Positions 18,693-29,421 are shown, counted from the stretch's first letter. The stretch: 64,000 bases of DNA from Pseudoalteromonas rubra (GCF_001482385.1 NZ_CP013611.1:1984001-2048000); one strand, 5' to 3'. Translations and numbers: made by a program. Notes: generated by a model not told the origin, from the letters alone.

Positions 18693-19310
18693 TTACAGTG
18701 CTGCTGTGCTAGCCAGATCGTCCAGTTTAATTTGTAGCAGTGGGTTATTATCACTGCCACCGGCAGTCACTGCTTTTTGATACTCATCGCGCGCAGCCTC
18801 TTTCTTACCTTGCGCTAATAGTACATCGCCTTTCACCTCAGCTACCTGAGCAGCGAAGCTCTCTGGCATCGGGTTGCCCAGCGTCGCCAGTGCCGCACTA
18901 TAATCTTCACGCGCAGCCTGTACACGAGCCAAACGCAGATAAGCCGTCGCTTTTAGCTCTGGTGATTTAACTGTGTTTGCAGCGAAGCTCAGCTTCTCTT
19001 GTGCAACGTCCAGTTTGCCTTGTTCAACGGCTTCTTTTGCTGCCACAAATGCAGCCAGTACCGCATAGCTCGACTCACCATTCGTTGCTAAAAAGTCATC
19101 GCTTTTGGTCAGAACGTCACCACTATCAACCAATTGGTTATAGGCTTCAGAACCTGCTTCTGCGGTGTCAATTTGATGCTGGTTATAAGCTTTCCAACCA
19201 TACAGGCCACCCAGGCCCAGCACCGCGCCGATGATCAAAGATGTTCCATTTTCACGGAAAAATCGTTTTATTGCTTCGGCTTGTTGTTCTTCTGTTGAAT
19301 AAATTTCCAT
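18693..19310 (-). CDS. yfgM: YfgM family SecYEG-associated protein
   Basis: 205-residue inner-membrane protein with a short cytoplasmic N-terminus (MEIYSTEEQQAEAIKRFFRE), one transmembrane helix (about 24-41) and a periplasmic TPR-like domain. In E. coli YfgM associates with SecYEG and PpiD and helps pass clients to periplasmic chaperones. It lies between hisS and bamB, as expected. Confidence 0.95.
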   Translation of the reverse strand: MEIYSTEEQQAEAIKRFFRENGTSLIIGAVLGLGGLYGWKAYNQHQIDTAEAGSEAYNQLVDSGDVLTKSDDFLATNGESSYAVLAAFVAAKEAVEQGKLDVAQEKLSFAANTVKSPELKATAYLRLARVQAAREDYSAALATLGNPMPESFAAQVAEVKGDVLLAQGKKEAARDEYQKAVTAGGSDNNPLLQIKLDDLASTAAL

Positions 19311-19384
19311 TCTGACCTCTTTATTAATAGCGTAAAGCCAGTCCCTTTTCAGATAACTGGCCTGACTTTACTGCGCCTGGGCGC

Positions 19385-20662
19385 TTAATCCACTAACGCC
19401 GACAGCAGGCCTTTTGCCTCTGCCAGTGTCAGGGTAACTTGTTCTTTGTGTTCGCGGAGATACTTAACCGTCACCTTACCTTCGGCCAATTCATCTTCGC
19501 CAAAAATCAGGGCAACTTGTGCATCGCTCTTATCCGCACGTTTCAGTTGTTTTTTGAAGTTGCCGCCACCGGCATTGACCAGTACGCGCAGGCCTGGGAT
19601 TTCACTGCGTAGTTGTTGCGCAATAACCGGCGCCTGAATGCCAGCCTGTTCGCCCATCGCTGCAACGAACACATCGGCATTACGGCGTACTGTGCCGATA
19701 CGCTCAAGCTCTTGTAACATCAGTACAAGACGCTCCATACCCATTGCAAAACCCACAGCCGGCGTCGCTTTACCACCAACCTGCTCTACCAGGCCATCAT
19801 AACGCCCACCGGCACACACAGTACCCTGAGCGCCTAAGCTATCCGTTACCCATTCGAATACGGTGCGGTTATAATAATCCAGGCCGCGTACCAGTTTTTC
19901 ATTAACCTGGTATTCGACGCCAGCAGCGTCTAAACGTTCACATAAATTTGCAAAATGTTCACGCGACTCTTCATCCAGATATTCAGACAGTTTTGGTGCG
20001 TTCACCAAAATGGCCTGCACGTCGGGATTTTTGCTGTCCAGCACACGTAACGGATTGCTGTGCATGCGGCGCTTTGAATCTTCATCCAGATCCGCTTCGT
20101 GCAGTTCAAGAAACGCAATCAAGGCATCTCGATAGGTTGCGCGCGCTTCATTTGAGCCCAGAGAGTTGAGTTCAAGACGAACAAATTCGCTGATCCCAAA
20201 CTGCTGCCACAGGCGCGCCGTCATCAGGATCACTTCAGCGTCCATGTCGGCACTTGCCACACCAAAGGTTTCTACCCCAAATTGATGGAACTGGCGGTAA
20301 CGGCCCTTTTGCGGACGCTCGTGACGAAACATAGGTCCCATGTACCACAAACGCTGCTCCTGGTTATACAGTAAGCCATTCTGGTTACCGGCCCGCACAC
20401 AAACTGCGGTGCCTTCAGGACGCAAGGTCAGGAGATCGCCATTGCGATCTTCGAAGGTATACATTTCTTTTTCAACGATGTCGGTGACTTCACCAATTGA
20501 GCGCTTGAATAACTCGGTGGATTCCACGATAGGAAAACGGATCTCCTGATATCCAAAAGATGCCACTGTGTCACGTAAGATAGATTCTACCTTCTGCCAG
20601 ACTTGCGTATCACCCGGCAGACAATCGTTCATACCTCGAATTGCCTGAATTTGTTTTGCCAC
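19385..20662 (-). CDS. hisS: Histidyl-tRNA synthetase
   Basis: 425-residue class II aminoacyl-tRNA synthetase. Motif 2 is seen as [19 protein letters not shown], the histidine-A signature as [14 protein letters not shown], and motif 3 as GFAMGMERL. The C-terminal anticodon-binding domain covers about 330-425. Length and start ([13 protein letters not shown]) are typical. It follows ispG, with a strong hairpin in between. Confidence 0.98.
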   Translation of the reverse strand: MAKQIQAIRGMNDCLPGDTQVWQKVESILRDTVASFGYQEIRFPIVESTELFKRSIGEVTDIVEKEMYTFEDRNGDLLTLRPEGTAVCVRAGNQNGLLYNQEQRLWYMGPMFRHERPQKGRYRQFHQFGVETFGVASADMDAEVILMTARLWQQFGISEFVRLELNSLGSNEARATYRDALIAFLELHEADLDEDSKRRMHSNPLRVLDSKNPDVQAILVNAPKLSEYLDEESREHFANLCERLDAAGVEYQVNEKLVRGLDYYNRTVFEWVTDSLGAQGTVCAGGRYDGLVEQVGGKATPAVGFAMGMERLVLMLQELERIGTVRRNADVFVAAMGEQAGIQAPVIAQQLRSEIPGLRVLVNAGGGNFKKQLKRADKSDAQVALIFGEDELAEGKVTVKYLREHKEQVTLTLAEAKGLLSALVD

Positions 20663-20699
20663 TGAAAATCCTAGTAATCTAATTTTTTACACGAAACGG

Positions 20700-20725
20700 C
20701 TGGCTAAGTCCGATGACTTAGCCAG
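20700..20725 (-). terminator. Perfect hairpin between ispG and hisS
   Basis: An 11-bp perfect stem (CTGGCTAAGTC/GACTTAGCCAG, 4-base loop) lies between ispG and hisS. On the minus strand it is followed by CCGTTTC, a weak T-run, so it could be a weak terminator or a processing/stability element. Confidence 0.45.
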
Positions 20726-20795
20726 ATCTGATAAACCCGCTATTATACCCAGCTCGGCTAAAACGTAAACGCTTAGTTTGCCCGGTCTGCCGCGC

Positions 20796-21914
20796 TTACT
20801 CGACTATCTTGACGTCGATTTTGGGTTCATTTTGTTGTTTTTCAACATAGCTGCGTACCTGCTCTTCCAGCTGTTCAACAATGTGATCGTTGTCGATACG
20901 CAATTTTTGACGCTCACCATTGATATAGAGGCCCGAACGGCGGTTTGCCCCTGCCAGACCCAGATCGCTCACCAAAGCCTCACCCGGACCATTTACCACA
21001 CAACCAATCACTGAAACCGAAATCGGGGTAGTGATGTCTTCAAGACGTTCTTCAAGTTGATTCATGGTGTTAACCACATCAAATTCCTGACGAGAGCAAC
21101 TTGGGCAGGCGATAAAGTTAATTCCCCGCGAACGAATACGCAGCGACTTAAGAATATCAAAGCCTACTTTAATTTCCTGAACTGGATCGGCAGCCAGGGA
21201 AACCCGCAACGTATCACCAATGCCCTCAGCCAGCAGCATACCTAAGCCCACTGCCGACTTGACCGAGCCGGCACGCATCCCACCGGCTTCGGTGATCCCC
21301 AAATGCAGTGGTTGGTCAATTTCTTTGGCTAACAGGCGATATGCTCCAACCGCTAAGAAAACGTCCGACGCTTTAACCGAGACTTTAAATTGGTCAAAGT
21401 CGAGCCGCTGTAAGATCTCAACATGACGCATCGCTGACTCAAGCAAAGCTTCTGGCGTAGGTTCGCCATATTTTTCCTGCAGATCCCGCTCCAGCGAGCC
21501 GCCATTCACTCCGATACGGATCGGAATGTTCTTATCACGTGCAGCATCGACGACGGCACGAATACGCTCTTCATTGCCGATGTTGCCGGGGTTGATGCGC
21601 AAACAATCCACACCATATTCAGCCACTTTCAGGGCGATACGATAATCAAAGTGAATGTCGGCGACCAGCGGTATCTCGGACTGTTCTTTGATGCTCTTAA
21701 ACGCTTCTGCGGCTTCCATAGTCGGAACAGAGACCCGCACAATGTCCGCGCCGGCATCGGCAATCGCCCGGATCTGAGCCACAGTGGCGTCCACGTCCAG
21801 GGTATTGGTGTTGGTCATCGACTGCACGGCGATCGGTGCTCCGTCCCCGATGGGCACATTCCCCACATTGATACGCGTGGATTTTCTACGTTTGATCGGT
21901 GATTCTGAAAACAT
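20796..21914 (-). CDS. ispG: 4-hydroxy-3-methylbut-2-enyl diphosphate synthase IspG
   Basis: 372-residue 4Fe-4S enzyme of the MEP isoprenoid pathway. The TIM-barrel part begins at [17 protein letters not shown]; the cluster ligands are in [12 protein letters not shown] and [10 protein letters not shown]. The start is 5 bp from the rodZ stop. Reduction is by flavodoxin or ferredoxin in the family. Confidence 0.98.
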   Translation of the reverse strand: MFSESPIKRRKSTRINVGNVPIGDGAPIAVQSMTNTNTLDVDATVAQIRAIADAGADIVRVSVPTMEAAEAFKSIKEQSEIPLVADIHFDYRIALKVAEYGVDCLRINPGNIGNEERIRAVVDAARDKNIPIRIGVNGGSLERDLQEKYGEPTPEALLESAMRHVEILQRLDFDQFKVSVKASDVFLAVGAYRLLAKEIDQPLHLGITEAGGMRAGSVKSAVGLGMLLAEGIGDTLRVSLAADPVQEIKVGFDILKSLRIRSRGINFIACPSCSRQEFDVVNTMNQLEERLEDITTPISVSVIGCVVNGPGEALVSDLGLAGANRRSGLYINGERQKLRIDNDHIVEQLEEQVRSYVEKQQNEPKIDVKIVE

Positions 21915-21919
21915 GACGA

Positions 21920-22894
21920 TTACTCTGCTAACGGTAAATTAAATTTGGCTAAACGATTGCGCGGCAAGCCGGAAATATCCACAGCTGCGCCATCGAGTGT
22001 GATGCTCACGGCAAGATGTTTGCCCAGTACGACGGAAAACGGGGCCTGCCCACTGACGGTCATGGTATAGCCGGCTTTCTTCACCCCAAAGGCAACGCGC
22101 TCCTGACCGGCATCAAAAATCTCTACCCAGCTGTCTTCTTTAAACACCATCACAATGGTGTTCTGATCAAGCTCTGGCTGAGGATTGCGCTCGGCCGCGG
22201 GCGCAGCTTGCACCTCTGCAACGGCATTGTTTTGTGTGATTGCGCTCGCTTCTGGCGCTGGTTGCGCAGCCTCTTCAGATGGCTCTGACGCAGGCTCTGG
22301 GGTCATATCTAAGGCCGGGTTCTCGGGCTCAATGGTACTCTCAGGCTGATACTCAGGGGTGACTGTCTCAGGCTCATCTGCGACGGCTTGCAACGTATTT
22401 TGCTCGTCATTTTGCCCATCGCCAGAAACAACATTAGCCTGAGGTATATCCCGGGCATCACCCGGAGTGATCTCGCTCTGCGAGCTGCTGTTTTGCCAAA
22501 ACCAAATCGCGGAGCTGCCCACGACCAGGATCAAGACAGCATAGCTGAACCACATCAGACGATTGTCGTGCGCTTCTTTCTCGGTACGGCGTGAGAAGCT
22601 TTTCATCTTGCCTTTTTGTTCAGGCACAACGGGAGACTGATATAATTTCAGTGTTTCCTGCGCATCCAGGCCCAGTAAATGACAGTAACTTTTGATGTAG
22701 CCCCGAACAAAAGTTTCGGGACCCAGGTTCTGATAGTCGTCCTGCTCTAATTTATTGATCTGGGTTTCACTGAGCTTCAACCGTGTGGTGATCTCTTCAT
22801 AGCTAACACCCCTGTCATGCCTGGCTTTAGCCAGTGTTTGTCCAAGCGACAATAAATCGCTGCTATTTTCTGTATCTAATTCTGCTTCGTTCAT
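21920..22894 (-). CDS. rodZ: Cell-shape protein RodZ
   Basis: 324 residues. A Cro-type HTH domain (about 15-80, [20 protein letters not shown]) that contacts MreB in the family, a transmembrane helix (about 113-133), a periplasmic Pro/Glu/Ala-rich linker (about 140-235) and a C-terminal DUF4115 beta domain (about 240-320, with [13 protein letters not shown]). It overlaps the pilW stop by 4 bp, indicating coupling. Confidence 0.95.
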   Translation of the reverse strand: MNEAELDTENSSDLLSLGQTLAKARHDRGVSYEEITTRLKLSETQINKLEQDDYQNLGPETFVRGYIKSYCHLLGLDAQETLKLYQSPVVPEQKGKMKSFSRRTEKEAHDNRLMWFSYAVLILVVGSSAIWFWQNSSSQSEITPGDARDIPQANVVSGDGQNDEQNTLQAVADEPETVTPEYQPESTIEPENPALDMTPEPASEPSEEAAQPAPEASAITQNNAVAEVQAAPAAERNPQPELDQNTIVMVFKEDSWVEIFDAGQERVAFGVKKAGYTMTVSGQAPFSVVLGKHLAVSITLDGAAVDISGLPRNRLAKFNLPLAE

Positions 22895-24543
22895 AAGGTA
22901 TAGTTATCTGGATCCACGATTAAGAGATGTCGCCCCGGTTGTAAGGCGATATCCGGGGTCAATTTGTTCCACCGCATCAGGTCGTCAATCTGGAGATTAT
23001 ATTCCATTGCAATATCGAACAGCGACTGACCCTGGCCTATGGTGTGCACAATCTTAGGATTGTTCAAATACACCACCTGACCAATCGACAGCCGGTCCGA
23101 CTCACGTAAATTATTCCATGCCATCAGTTTTTCTAACTTCAGGTTGTACTTCACTGAAACACTAAACAGGTTTTCCCCCAACCTGATGATATGCTGAGGA
23201 ATACTAGGTAACATCAGGTCGCTATTCAGCAGGCCACCAACCGCACGACCTTGCACATTCTCTGCCGCAGGCTCTGATGGAAGTTGCGCAAGCCAGCTAT
23301 TTGCAGGCTTATCGGTTATTGCGGCCGTGTCCCCGGTGCGTACAGAAGGCGCTGAAAAGGCAATATCAGCCGGATCAGGCTCATAAAATACCACCTGTCC
23401 TCTTGTATCTGATGCAACGAGTTTAACTGTGTCAGCAGCTTTATCAGGAACACTCTGAGCCGTTACTGTATCCTGCTCGGGTGAATTCTGAGTGAACTGC
23501 TGTGCACGCAACGAACGTGCTGGTGTCTGAGCCAGTTGCAGTGCTGGTTCAGATGCAACTGGCACAAGCTCAAGCTCCTGAGGCTGAGGGCTGGCCGATT
23601 CGACTTTACGACGTACCTTGATTTTGGGTTCAGCCACCAAATGCGTTGGCGACTTATGGGTGATTTTTGTCAACTGGGCCTGACGATATTGCTCTTTCAA
23701 ACGTTCAAATTCACTGTCTTTCAGACGTTGCTGAAGCACCAATGCCGCCTGGGGTGACTCAGGATAGGTCTGTAGCAACAAAGTTGCTGTCTCTTCTGCT
23801 TTTTGCAAATGGCCTTTTCGCACTTCCAGTAAATGAGATAGTAATAACCCACGCGCAGAGACAAACCCACGGTCGCCATATACCTTCAGTACTTCCTCTG
23901 CGCGATGCAACTCACTTTTCGCATAGTGCAGGCCGGCCATCAGTAGCAAAGTCGACTGACGCTGCCCATTGTGTTTTTCAGCACTGCCCAGATACTCCTG
24001 TGCCAACTCGAAGTTATCCTGGCGCAATGCACACATCGCGAGGTTTTCGTAGCTTTGTGCAACACGGATATAACTCGGTATGTTAATGGCTTTAAGCAAC
24101 TGTTCAGTGGCGGCGTCATATTTGCCGATACGACACAGGAAAGTGCCATAATTATTGAGCGTGTTTGGGTCTTTCGGGGCAAGTGTCAGGGCTTTTTGAT
24201 AGGCCTGCTCGGCACGCGCATTCTCCCCCACTTGCTCGTAATAATAAGCCAGTGAGTAATGTGCTTCGGGCAATTTCGGAGCCAATGTCAGTGCCCGTTC
24301 GAGATTAAACTTTGCCTGGGTATTATTGCCATTCACTAGGTATTGTAGGGCCAGTGAAATACGCGTTTTAGCAGCGTCTTCGCGGCTCGCTTTACTCTGC
24401 ACAACCGGCTTATCGCTGTTGGCATAACGCGTTTCGGTCACACAACCACTGAGTGTCACGCCCAATATCAACAGCAACCCGGTACGGGCAACCTGAACAC
24501 GCTTTGAGACCTCAAAGGAGAAGCTTTTTACCAATGAAAACAT
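22891..24543 (-). CDS. pilW: PilW-like pilus lipoprotein with two LysM domains
   Basis: About 550 residues from the ATG at 24543. The lipobox LGVTLSGC gives a lipidated Cys at residue 34. TPR repeats (about 55-260) match PilW/PilF, the pilotin that helps assemble the type IV pilus secretin PilQ. After a Gln/Pro-rich linker (about 270-420), two LysM modules close the protein (around LGENLFSVSVKYNLKLEKL and QGQSLFDIAMEYNLQIDDL). Typical PilW is about 250 residues, so the LysM half is an added peptidoglycan-binding part. ATGs further upstream (to 24618) would only add a poor leader. Confidence 0.9.
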   Translation of the reverse strand: MFSLVKSFSFEVSKRVQVARTGLLLILGVTLSGCVTETRYANSDKPVVQSKASREDAAKTRISLALQYLVNGNNTQAKFNLERALTLAPKLPEAHYSLAYYYEQVGENARAEQAYQKALTLAPKDPNTLNNYGTFLCRIGKYDAATEQLLKAINIPSYIRVAQSYENLAMCALRQDNFELAQEYLGSAEKHNGQRQSTLLLMAGLHYAKSELHRAEEVLKVYGDRGFVSARGLLLSHLLEVRKGHLQKAEETATLLLQTYPESPQAALVLQQRLKDSEFERLKEQYRQAQLTKITHKSPTHLVAEPKIKVRRKVESASPQPQELELVPVASEPALQLAQTPARSLRAQQFTQNSPEQDTVTAQSVPDKAADTVKLVASDTRGQVVFYEPDPADIAFSAPSVRTGDTAAITDKPANSWLAQLPSEPAAENVQGRAVGGLLNSDLMLPSIPQHIIRLGENLFSVSVKYNLKLEKLMAWNNLRESDRLSIGQVVYLNNPKIVHTIGQGQSLFDIAMEYNLQIDDLMRWNKLTPDIALQPGRHLLIVDPDNYTL

Positions 24544-24678
24544 AGCTGAACTAAACACTTTAATTAAAAGCGCGCATTGACAAGTCACAATTGGCGCAAG
24601 GCCGCAGGCATAGCTCACCAGAGCGCTGTTGATCTATGCCCATATATTACCCGAATGCGTTCGAGTTTCACCCTTTTT

Positions 24679-25809
24679 TTAGCCAACCTTCACGGCTATA
24701 GCGTTGTCTTCCAGCTGCTTTTTCTTCGCAAGACGTTTGGTTCTGTCGACCACATCACCAACCAGCTGACCACAAGCGGCGTCGATATCATCACCACGGG
24801 TACGGCGGACAATACAGGTTAACCCGGCTGCCTGAAGTACTTTAGAGAAACGGTCAATACGGCTGTTACTCGAACGCCCATACTCATTGCCCGGGAATGG
24901 ATTGAATGGGATCAGGTTAATTTTCGACGGTGTGCCTTTTAATACCTGAACCAATTCATGCGCATGATCTGTGCTGTCGTTCACGCCCTGTAGCATGACG
25001 TATTCAATTGTGACGTCTTTATTGGCTTTCGAACCATCAATATAACGACGACAGGCCGCCAGGAACTCTTCAATTGGATACTTTTTATTGATAGGCACCA
25101 GCTCATCACGCAGCGGGTTGTTTGGCGCATGCAGAGAAATTGCCAACGCCACATCAATTTTTTCTTTCAGGATATCCAGCGCCGGTACCACACCTGAGGT
25201 ACTCAGGGTCACACGACGTTTGGACAAACCAAATGCCCAGTCATCCATCATCAGTTCCATTGCTGGCACTACGTTGTTGATGTTGAGCAGCGGTTCACCC
25301 ATGCCCATCATCACCACATTGGTGATCGGGCGCTTAGTGCTGTCGCCATCGTGCAAGCCGATGTCTTTGGCCACGCGCCACACCTGGCCAATGATCTCAC
25401 TGACCTTCAGGTTACGGTTAAAGCCCTGTTGCGCTGTTGAGCAGAAGGTACACTCCAGCGCACAGCCGACCTGAGACGAAACACACAAAGTGGCACGATC
25501 TTTTTCCGGGATCCACACAGTTTCAACTTCCTGTCCACCATCCAGTACAAGCGCGTATTTAATGGTGCCATCGCTGGCTTGCTGGCGCACTGAGATCTCA
25601 GGTGCGCAGATCTCACACTCTGCCTGCAACTTAGCACGCAGTTTTTTGTTAATGTTGCTCATGTCATCGAAGTTATCGATGCCGAAGTGGTAAATCCATT
25701 TCATGACCTGATCGGCGCGAAACGGTTTTTCACCGTATGATGCAAACAACTCGCGCATCCCCTCGCGATTTAAATCAAGTAAGTTAATTTTTTTCTCAGT
25801 CGTAGTCAT
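24679..25809 (-). CDS. rlmN: Dual-specificity RNA methyltransferase RlmN
   Basis: 376-residue radical-SAM enzyme that makes 2-methyladenosine at A2503 of 23S rRNA and A37 of some tRNAs. The CxxxCxxC cluster motif is in [16 protein letters not shown] conserved Cys in the C-terminal [11 protein letters not shown] segment serves in catalysis in the family, as does one in IVRRTRG's vicinity. It lies between ndk and pilW. Confidence 0.98.
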   Translation of the reverse strand: MTTTEKKINLLDLNREGMRELFASYGEKPFRADQVMKWIYHFGIDNFDDMSNINKKLRAKLQAECEICAPEISVRQQASDGTIKYALVLDGGQEVETVWIPEKDRATLCVSSQVGCALECTFCSTAQQGFNRNLKVSEIIGQVWRVAKDIGLHDGDSTKRPITNVVMMGMGEPLLNINNVVPAMELMMDDWAFGLSKRRVTLSTSGVVPALDILKEKIDVALAISLHAPNNPLRDELVPINKKYPIEEFLAACRRYIDGSKANKDVTIEYVMLQGVNDSTDHAHELVQVLKGTPSKINLIPFNPFPGNEYGRSSNSRIDRFSKVLQAAGLTCIVRRTRGDDIDAACGQLVGDVVDRTKRLAKKKQLEDNAIAVKVG

Positions 25810-25953
25810 GAAACAACCCCAGATCAGATGACGGCCAGTGCAAATTTAATAAAGCGCCAAATTGTACAAAATTCAACCAACGCTTTCAAATCTGAATACT
25901 TTGCTAAACCCGCTGCATGTTGCATTCAGGCTTAGTAAAATACATCAGGGACG

Positions 25954-25975
25954 AAAAAAGGGCGCTAAGGCCCTT
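25954..25975 (-). terminator. Rho-independent terminator of ndk
   Basis: On the minus strand AAGGGC-CTTAGC-GCCCTT followed by TTTTTTCG lies 23 bp after the ndk stop. It separates ndk from rlmN, although read-through is possible. Confidence 0.75.
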
Positions 25976-25997
25976 CTTTCATGTCACAGTGCTCGAA

Positions 25998-26429
25998 TTA
26001 ACGAGTACGTGCACACAGCTCTTCTTCAGTGAAGAAGTAAGCGATTTCACGTGCAGCAGACTCTGGAGCATCTGAACCGTGTACCGCATTTTCGTCGATG
26101 CTGTCAGCGAAATCAGCACGTAGCGTACCCGCTAGCGCTTCAGCTGGGTTAGTTGCACCCATGATTTCGCGGTTTTTACGGATTGCATCTTCACCTTCAA
26201 GTACCTGAACCATTACTGGACCAGATGTCATGAACTCAACCAAAGCACCAAAGAAAGGACGCTCTTTGTGCTCAGCGTAGAAACCTTCCGCTTTCTCTTG
26301 AGAAAGGTGGATCATTTTAGCTGCAACGATCTTCAGACCAGCAGACTCGAAACGGTTGTAGATTGCACCGATGTGGTTTTTAGCTACCGCATCAGGCTTA
26401 ACGATTGAAAAAGTACGCTCTAAAGCCAT
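25998..26429 (-). CDS. ndk: Nucleoside diphosphate kinase
   Basis: 143-residue kinase that balances NTP pools through a phosphohistidine intermediate. Signature [16 protein letters not shown] contains the active-site His; the N-terminus [17 protein letters not shown] is typical. The length is normal. Confidence 0.98.
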   Translation of the reverse strand: MALERTFSIVKPDAVAKNHIGAIYNRFESAGLKIVAAKMIHLSQEKAEGFYAEHKERPFFGALVEFMTSGPVMVQVLEGEDAIRKNREIMGATNPAEALAGTLRADFADSIDENAVHGSDAPESAAREIAYFFTEEELCARTR

Positions 26430-26587
26430 CTTTTTTGCTCCAAAATGAAATTAATGAATTTATACGGGCGCGAATTATACGCGTTTTAGATGTAAAAACC
26501 TACTATTTCCGTCCCGCTATGATTTTGTGTGAAACGCAACCTGCCTTTGCAGCATCTGAGCCGGCTATTCCGCAGATCCGGAAAAAC

Positions 26588-26629
26588 CTGATCCAGGTCA
26601 AATCATCCCGTTAAACCTTGCCCTATACT
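26588..26629 (+). promoter_or_regulatory. Possible FNR-type class II promoter for trhP-yfhL
   Basis: CTGAT-CCAG-GTCAA (26588-26601) matches the FNR-family consensus TTGAT-N4-ATCAA at 8 of 10 positions. A TATACT -10 hexamer lies at 26624-26629. If transcription starts near 26636, the site is centred at -41.5, the class II activator spacing. The 321-bp gap to ndk holds no other gene. The regulator is inferred; CRP-like proteins are alternatives. Confidence 0.45.
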
Positions 26630-26750
26630 GCGCCGCTTTTTGATTTAACCCAATTGCCCAAGCCCTTGTACTGCTTGAAGTACGGGCCAAACTGGCGATT
26701 GATTTACCCCAACAGCTGACCCGTAATCAGTTCAATGTATGAGGTTTGAG

Positions 26751-28109
26751 ATGTTTGTACCTGAGCTCCTTTCACCCGCAGGTAGTTTAAAGAATATGCG
26801 TTACGCTTTTGCGTATGGTGCTGATGCCGTTTATGCCGGCCAGCCACGCTACAGCCTGCGTGTGCGTAACAATGAATTCGACCTGGCCAATCTCGAAATT
26901 GGCATCAACGAAGCCCACCAGCAAAATAAAAAGCTGTATGTGGTGTCTAACATTGCCCCGCATAACGGCAAAGTGAAAACCTACCTGCGTGATATCGAGC
27001 CAGTCATTGCCATGCAACCGGATGCACTGATCATGTCAGATCCAGGCCTCATCATGCTGGTACGTGAAAAATGGCCTGACATGCCCATCCATTTGTCCGT
27101 TCAGGCCAACGCCGTCAACTATGCCGCCGTACAATTCTGGGCAAAACAAGGGATCGAACGCGTGATCCTGTCACGGGAACTGTCACTGGAGGAAATTGCC
27201 GAAATCCGCACTTTATGCCCGAATACCGAACTGGAAGTATTCGTTCATGGTGCCCTGTGTATGGCGTATTCCGGGCGCTGCCTGTTGTCAGGCTACATCA
27301 ATAAACGCGACCCAAACCAGGGCACCTGTACCAATGCGTGTCGCTGGAGTTACGATGTTAAGCCAGGACAGGAAACGGCAACGGGCGATGTGGTGCACAA
27401 AATCGACCCTCAACAGGTGATCCCAACCCTGGGAGACGGACAACCAACCGATCAGGTGTTTATGCTTGAAGAACAAGGGCGTCCGGGTGAATATATGCCC
27501 GCATTTGAGGATGAGCATGGCACTTACATTATGAACTCCAAAGATCTGCGTGCCGTGCAATATGTTGACCAGCTGACCAAAATGGGTGTACACAGCCTGA
27601 AAATAGAAGGCCGTACTAAATCTTTCTACTATGTCGCCAGAACCGCACAGGTGTATCGTCGTGCCATTGACGATGCCGTCGCTGGTAAACCTTTCGATCC
27701 GTCATTGATGCGTACGCTGGAAAACCTGGCACACCGGGGTTATACCGAAGGCTTCCTGAAACGCCACGCCCACCAGGAATACCAAAACTACGACTATGGC
27801 CACTCCGTATCGGATCAACAACAGTTTGTTGGTGAGATTTTGGGCCGTCACGACAATGGCCTGGTGGAAATTGACGTCAAAAACAAGTTCTGTACCGGTC
27901 ACAGCCTGGAGCTGATGACACCTCAGGGCAATATCAGCTTTACTCTGCAGCACATGGAAAACAAAAAAGGCGAGCTGATCAGCGATGCCAAGGGTTCTGG
28001 CCACATAGTTAAAATTCCGCTGCCAGAAGACATTGACCTCAATCATGCCATTTTGATGCGTAACCTGGGTGCTCAGGAAGACACCCGTAACCCGTTTAAA
28101 AAAGCCTGA
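26751..28109 (+). CDS. trhP: tRNA uridine 5-hydroxylation protein TrhP (peptidase U32 family)
   Basis: About 452 residues, the E. coli YegQ/TrhP homologue. In the family it makes 5-hydroxyuridine at U34 of tRNA by the prephenate-dependent, oxygen-independent route. The U32 signature is clear: LEVFVHGALCMAYSGRC with the following conserved Cys residues in GTCTNACRW. ATG 26751 (MFVPELLSPAGS) is preferred because GAGG lies 6 bp upstream; an in-frame ATG at 26739 contains that site. It is followed by yfhL with a 23-bp gap. Confidence 0.95.
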   Translation: MFVPELLSPAGSLKNMRYAFAYGADAVYAGQPRYSLRVRNNEFDLANLEIGINEAHQQNKKLYVVSNIAPHNGKVKTYLRDIEPVIAMQPDALIMSDPGLIMLVREKWPDMPIHLSVQANAVNYAAVQFWAKQGIERVILSRELSLEEIAEIRTLCPNTELEVFVHGALCMAYSGRCLLSGYINKRDPNQGTCTNACRWSYDVKPGQETATGDVVHKIDPQQVIPTLGDGQPTDQVFMLEEQGRPGEYMPAFEDEHGTYIMNSKDLRAVQYVDQLTKMGVHSLKIEGRTKSFYYVARTAQVYRRAIDDAVAGKPFDPSLMRTLENLAHRGYTEGFLKRHAHQEYQNYDYGHSVSDQQQFVGEILGRHDNGLVEIDVKNKFCTGHSLELMTPQGNISFTLQHMENKKGELISDAKGSGHIVKIPLPEDIDLNHAILMRNLGAQEDTRNPFKKA

Positions 28110-28132
28110 ACTGGTCAAACGGAGTGTGAACA

Positions 28133-28384
28133 ATGGCGTTACTGATCAACAGTAAATGTATTAACTGCGATATGTGTGACCCGGAATGTCCTAACCAGGC
28201 CATTTATATGGGTGAAAAAATCTACCAGATAGACCCGGAAAAATGTACGGAATGTGTCGGGCACTACGACCAGCCAACCTGTGTGAGTGTCTGCCCGATA
28301 GATTGTATTAAGCCCGACCCTGCACATCGCGAAAGCCTCGACACCCTGGCCGAAAAGTACCTCAAACTGACCGGCCAGAGTTGA
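28133..28384 (+). CDS. yfhL: YfhL family 4Fe-4S ferredoxin
   Basis: 83-residue small ferredoxin with two cluster motifs: CINCDMCDPECPNQAI and CTECVGHYDQPTCVSVCP. In E. coli YfhL is linked genetically to TrhP-dependent tRNA hydroxylation, so the tight trhP-yfhL pair here suggests that it supplies electrons to, or supports the cluster of, TrhP. Confidence 0.95.
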   Translation: MALLINSKCINCDMCDPECPNQAIYMGEKIYQIDPEKCTECVGHYDQPTCVSVCPIDCIKPDPAHRESLDTLAEKYLKLTGQS

Positions 28385-28390
28385 TCCCAG

Positions 28391-28418
28391 AAAAGCGCCC
28401 GACGGCGCTTTTTCTTTT
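28391..28418 (+). terminator. Rho-independent terminator of trhP-yfhL
   Basis: AAAAGCGCC-CGAC-GGCGCTTTTTCTTTT starts 7 bp after the yfhL stop. Confidence 0.85.
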
Positions 28419-28567
28419 ACCAATCCCCAGTTATTAATCGCAGATAGTAAACTCATACAGCAATGTCCACTGCACTACAGTGTGATTAATCGAGTACAGT
28501 TCGATTGCAAAACCTGAGGGCTGTGCCAGCCTTGCTTAGATATCGGACTCTTAAATAGGGAGCTTTT

Positions 28568-29310
28568 ATGCCTGGCTGCAAAACATGACGTTGCCATACC
28601 GATTATCACATGGGCATTACCATGGCCATGCAGTCAATCGTGGGCCTGTGCAGCCGATAAGTTTATGCCTATGAAACTCTGGTCAGAGGGGCCCAGGGCC
28701 AATCAGCCGGACAGGTGATCTCCCAGGCAACAGAAGATAGCCAATATTATTTCGATCAATTGTGTCGCACAACCGCCATTGAAATAATGGCCAAACTCAG
28801 CGACACCGCGAAACTGTCTATCAACTTGTTACCCAACGCCATCTAGGCTCCCCAAACCTGCTTGCGTAAAACGCTCGAAGCCGCCGACCAATTCAATCTG
28901 GTAAAAAAGCGCATTATTTTCGAAGTCTCGGAGCAGGAGCACCTTACCGATCCTGACAAACTCATCGACATTGCCAACACCTAAAATGAAAACGGCTTTA
29001 AAGTTACGCTGGACGATTTTGGTACCGGTAAAGCAGGCCATTGTAGACAGAGTGTGCCTTAGACAGAGTGTGCCTGATAGTACGCAGGTTGAATATCGAC
29101 TTAGTGGTAGAAGGCGTTGAAACCAAAGACGATTACAGGTGTCTGTGCGATTTAGGCGTTTACCTGATGCAAGGTTATTTATTTGCCAAGCCCGTGGTTG
29201 CCACTTTGCCCCAGCCGGGTTTCCTCCCTAAACATTTACTTTCCCATCATACGCTTGACCTGGAAGCTATTTGTGCTGCCTTTTCAATGTACCAGAATGT
29301 AATGAAATAA
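28568..29310 (+). pseudogene. Decayed EAL-domain protein (c-di-GMP phosphodiesterase)
   Basis: Reading from ATG 28568, one frame gives recognisable EAL-domain sequence (YETLVRGAQGQSAGQ, SINLLPNAI, IIFEVSEQEHLTD, FKVTLDDFGTG) but is broken by stops at 28586 (TGA), 28658 (TAA), 28844 (TAG) and 28982 (TAA). After a 16-bp tandem repeat the frame shifts and roughly 40 residues are missing; the sequence resumes near 29089 as LNIDLVVEGVETKDDY and YLMQGYLFAKP, ending at 29310. A Cys-rich N-terminus (MPGCKTC-like) is also kept. The gene once encoded a stand-alone EAL protein and cannot make one now. Confidence 0.88.
29044..29075. repeat. 16-bp perfect tandem duplication at a deletion junction
   Basis: TAGACAGAGTGTGCCT occurs twice head to tail (29044-29059 and 29060-29075) exactly where the EAL pseudogene loses its central segment, suggesting slippage or a deletion scar. 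Confidence 0.9.
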
Positions 29311-29421
29311 AATTGTAAACAAAAGGAAACAAAAGCGAAGTACAGAGCAAAAACTCAAATTGTACATTTATTAAACAAAAGGATATACCTGACTATGCAC
29401 TCACCTTAATGAGGATACAAC

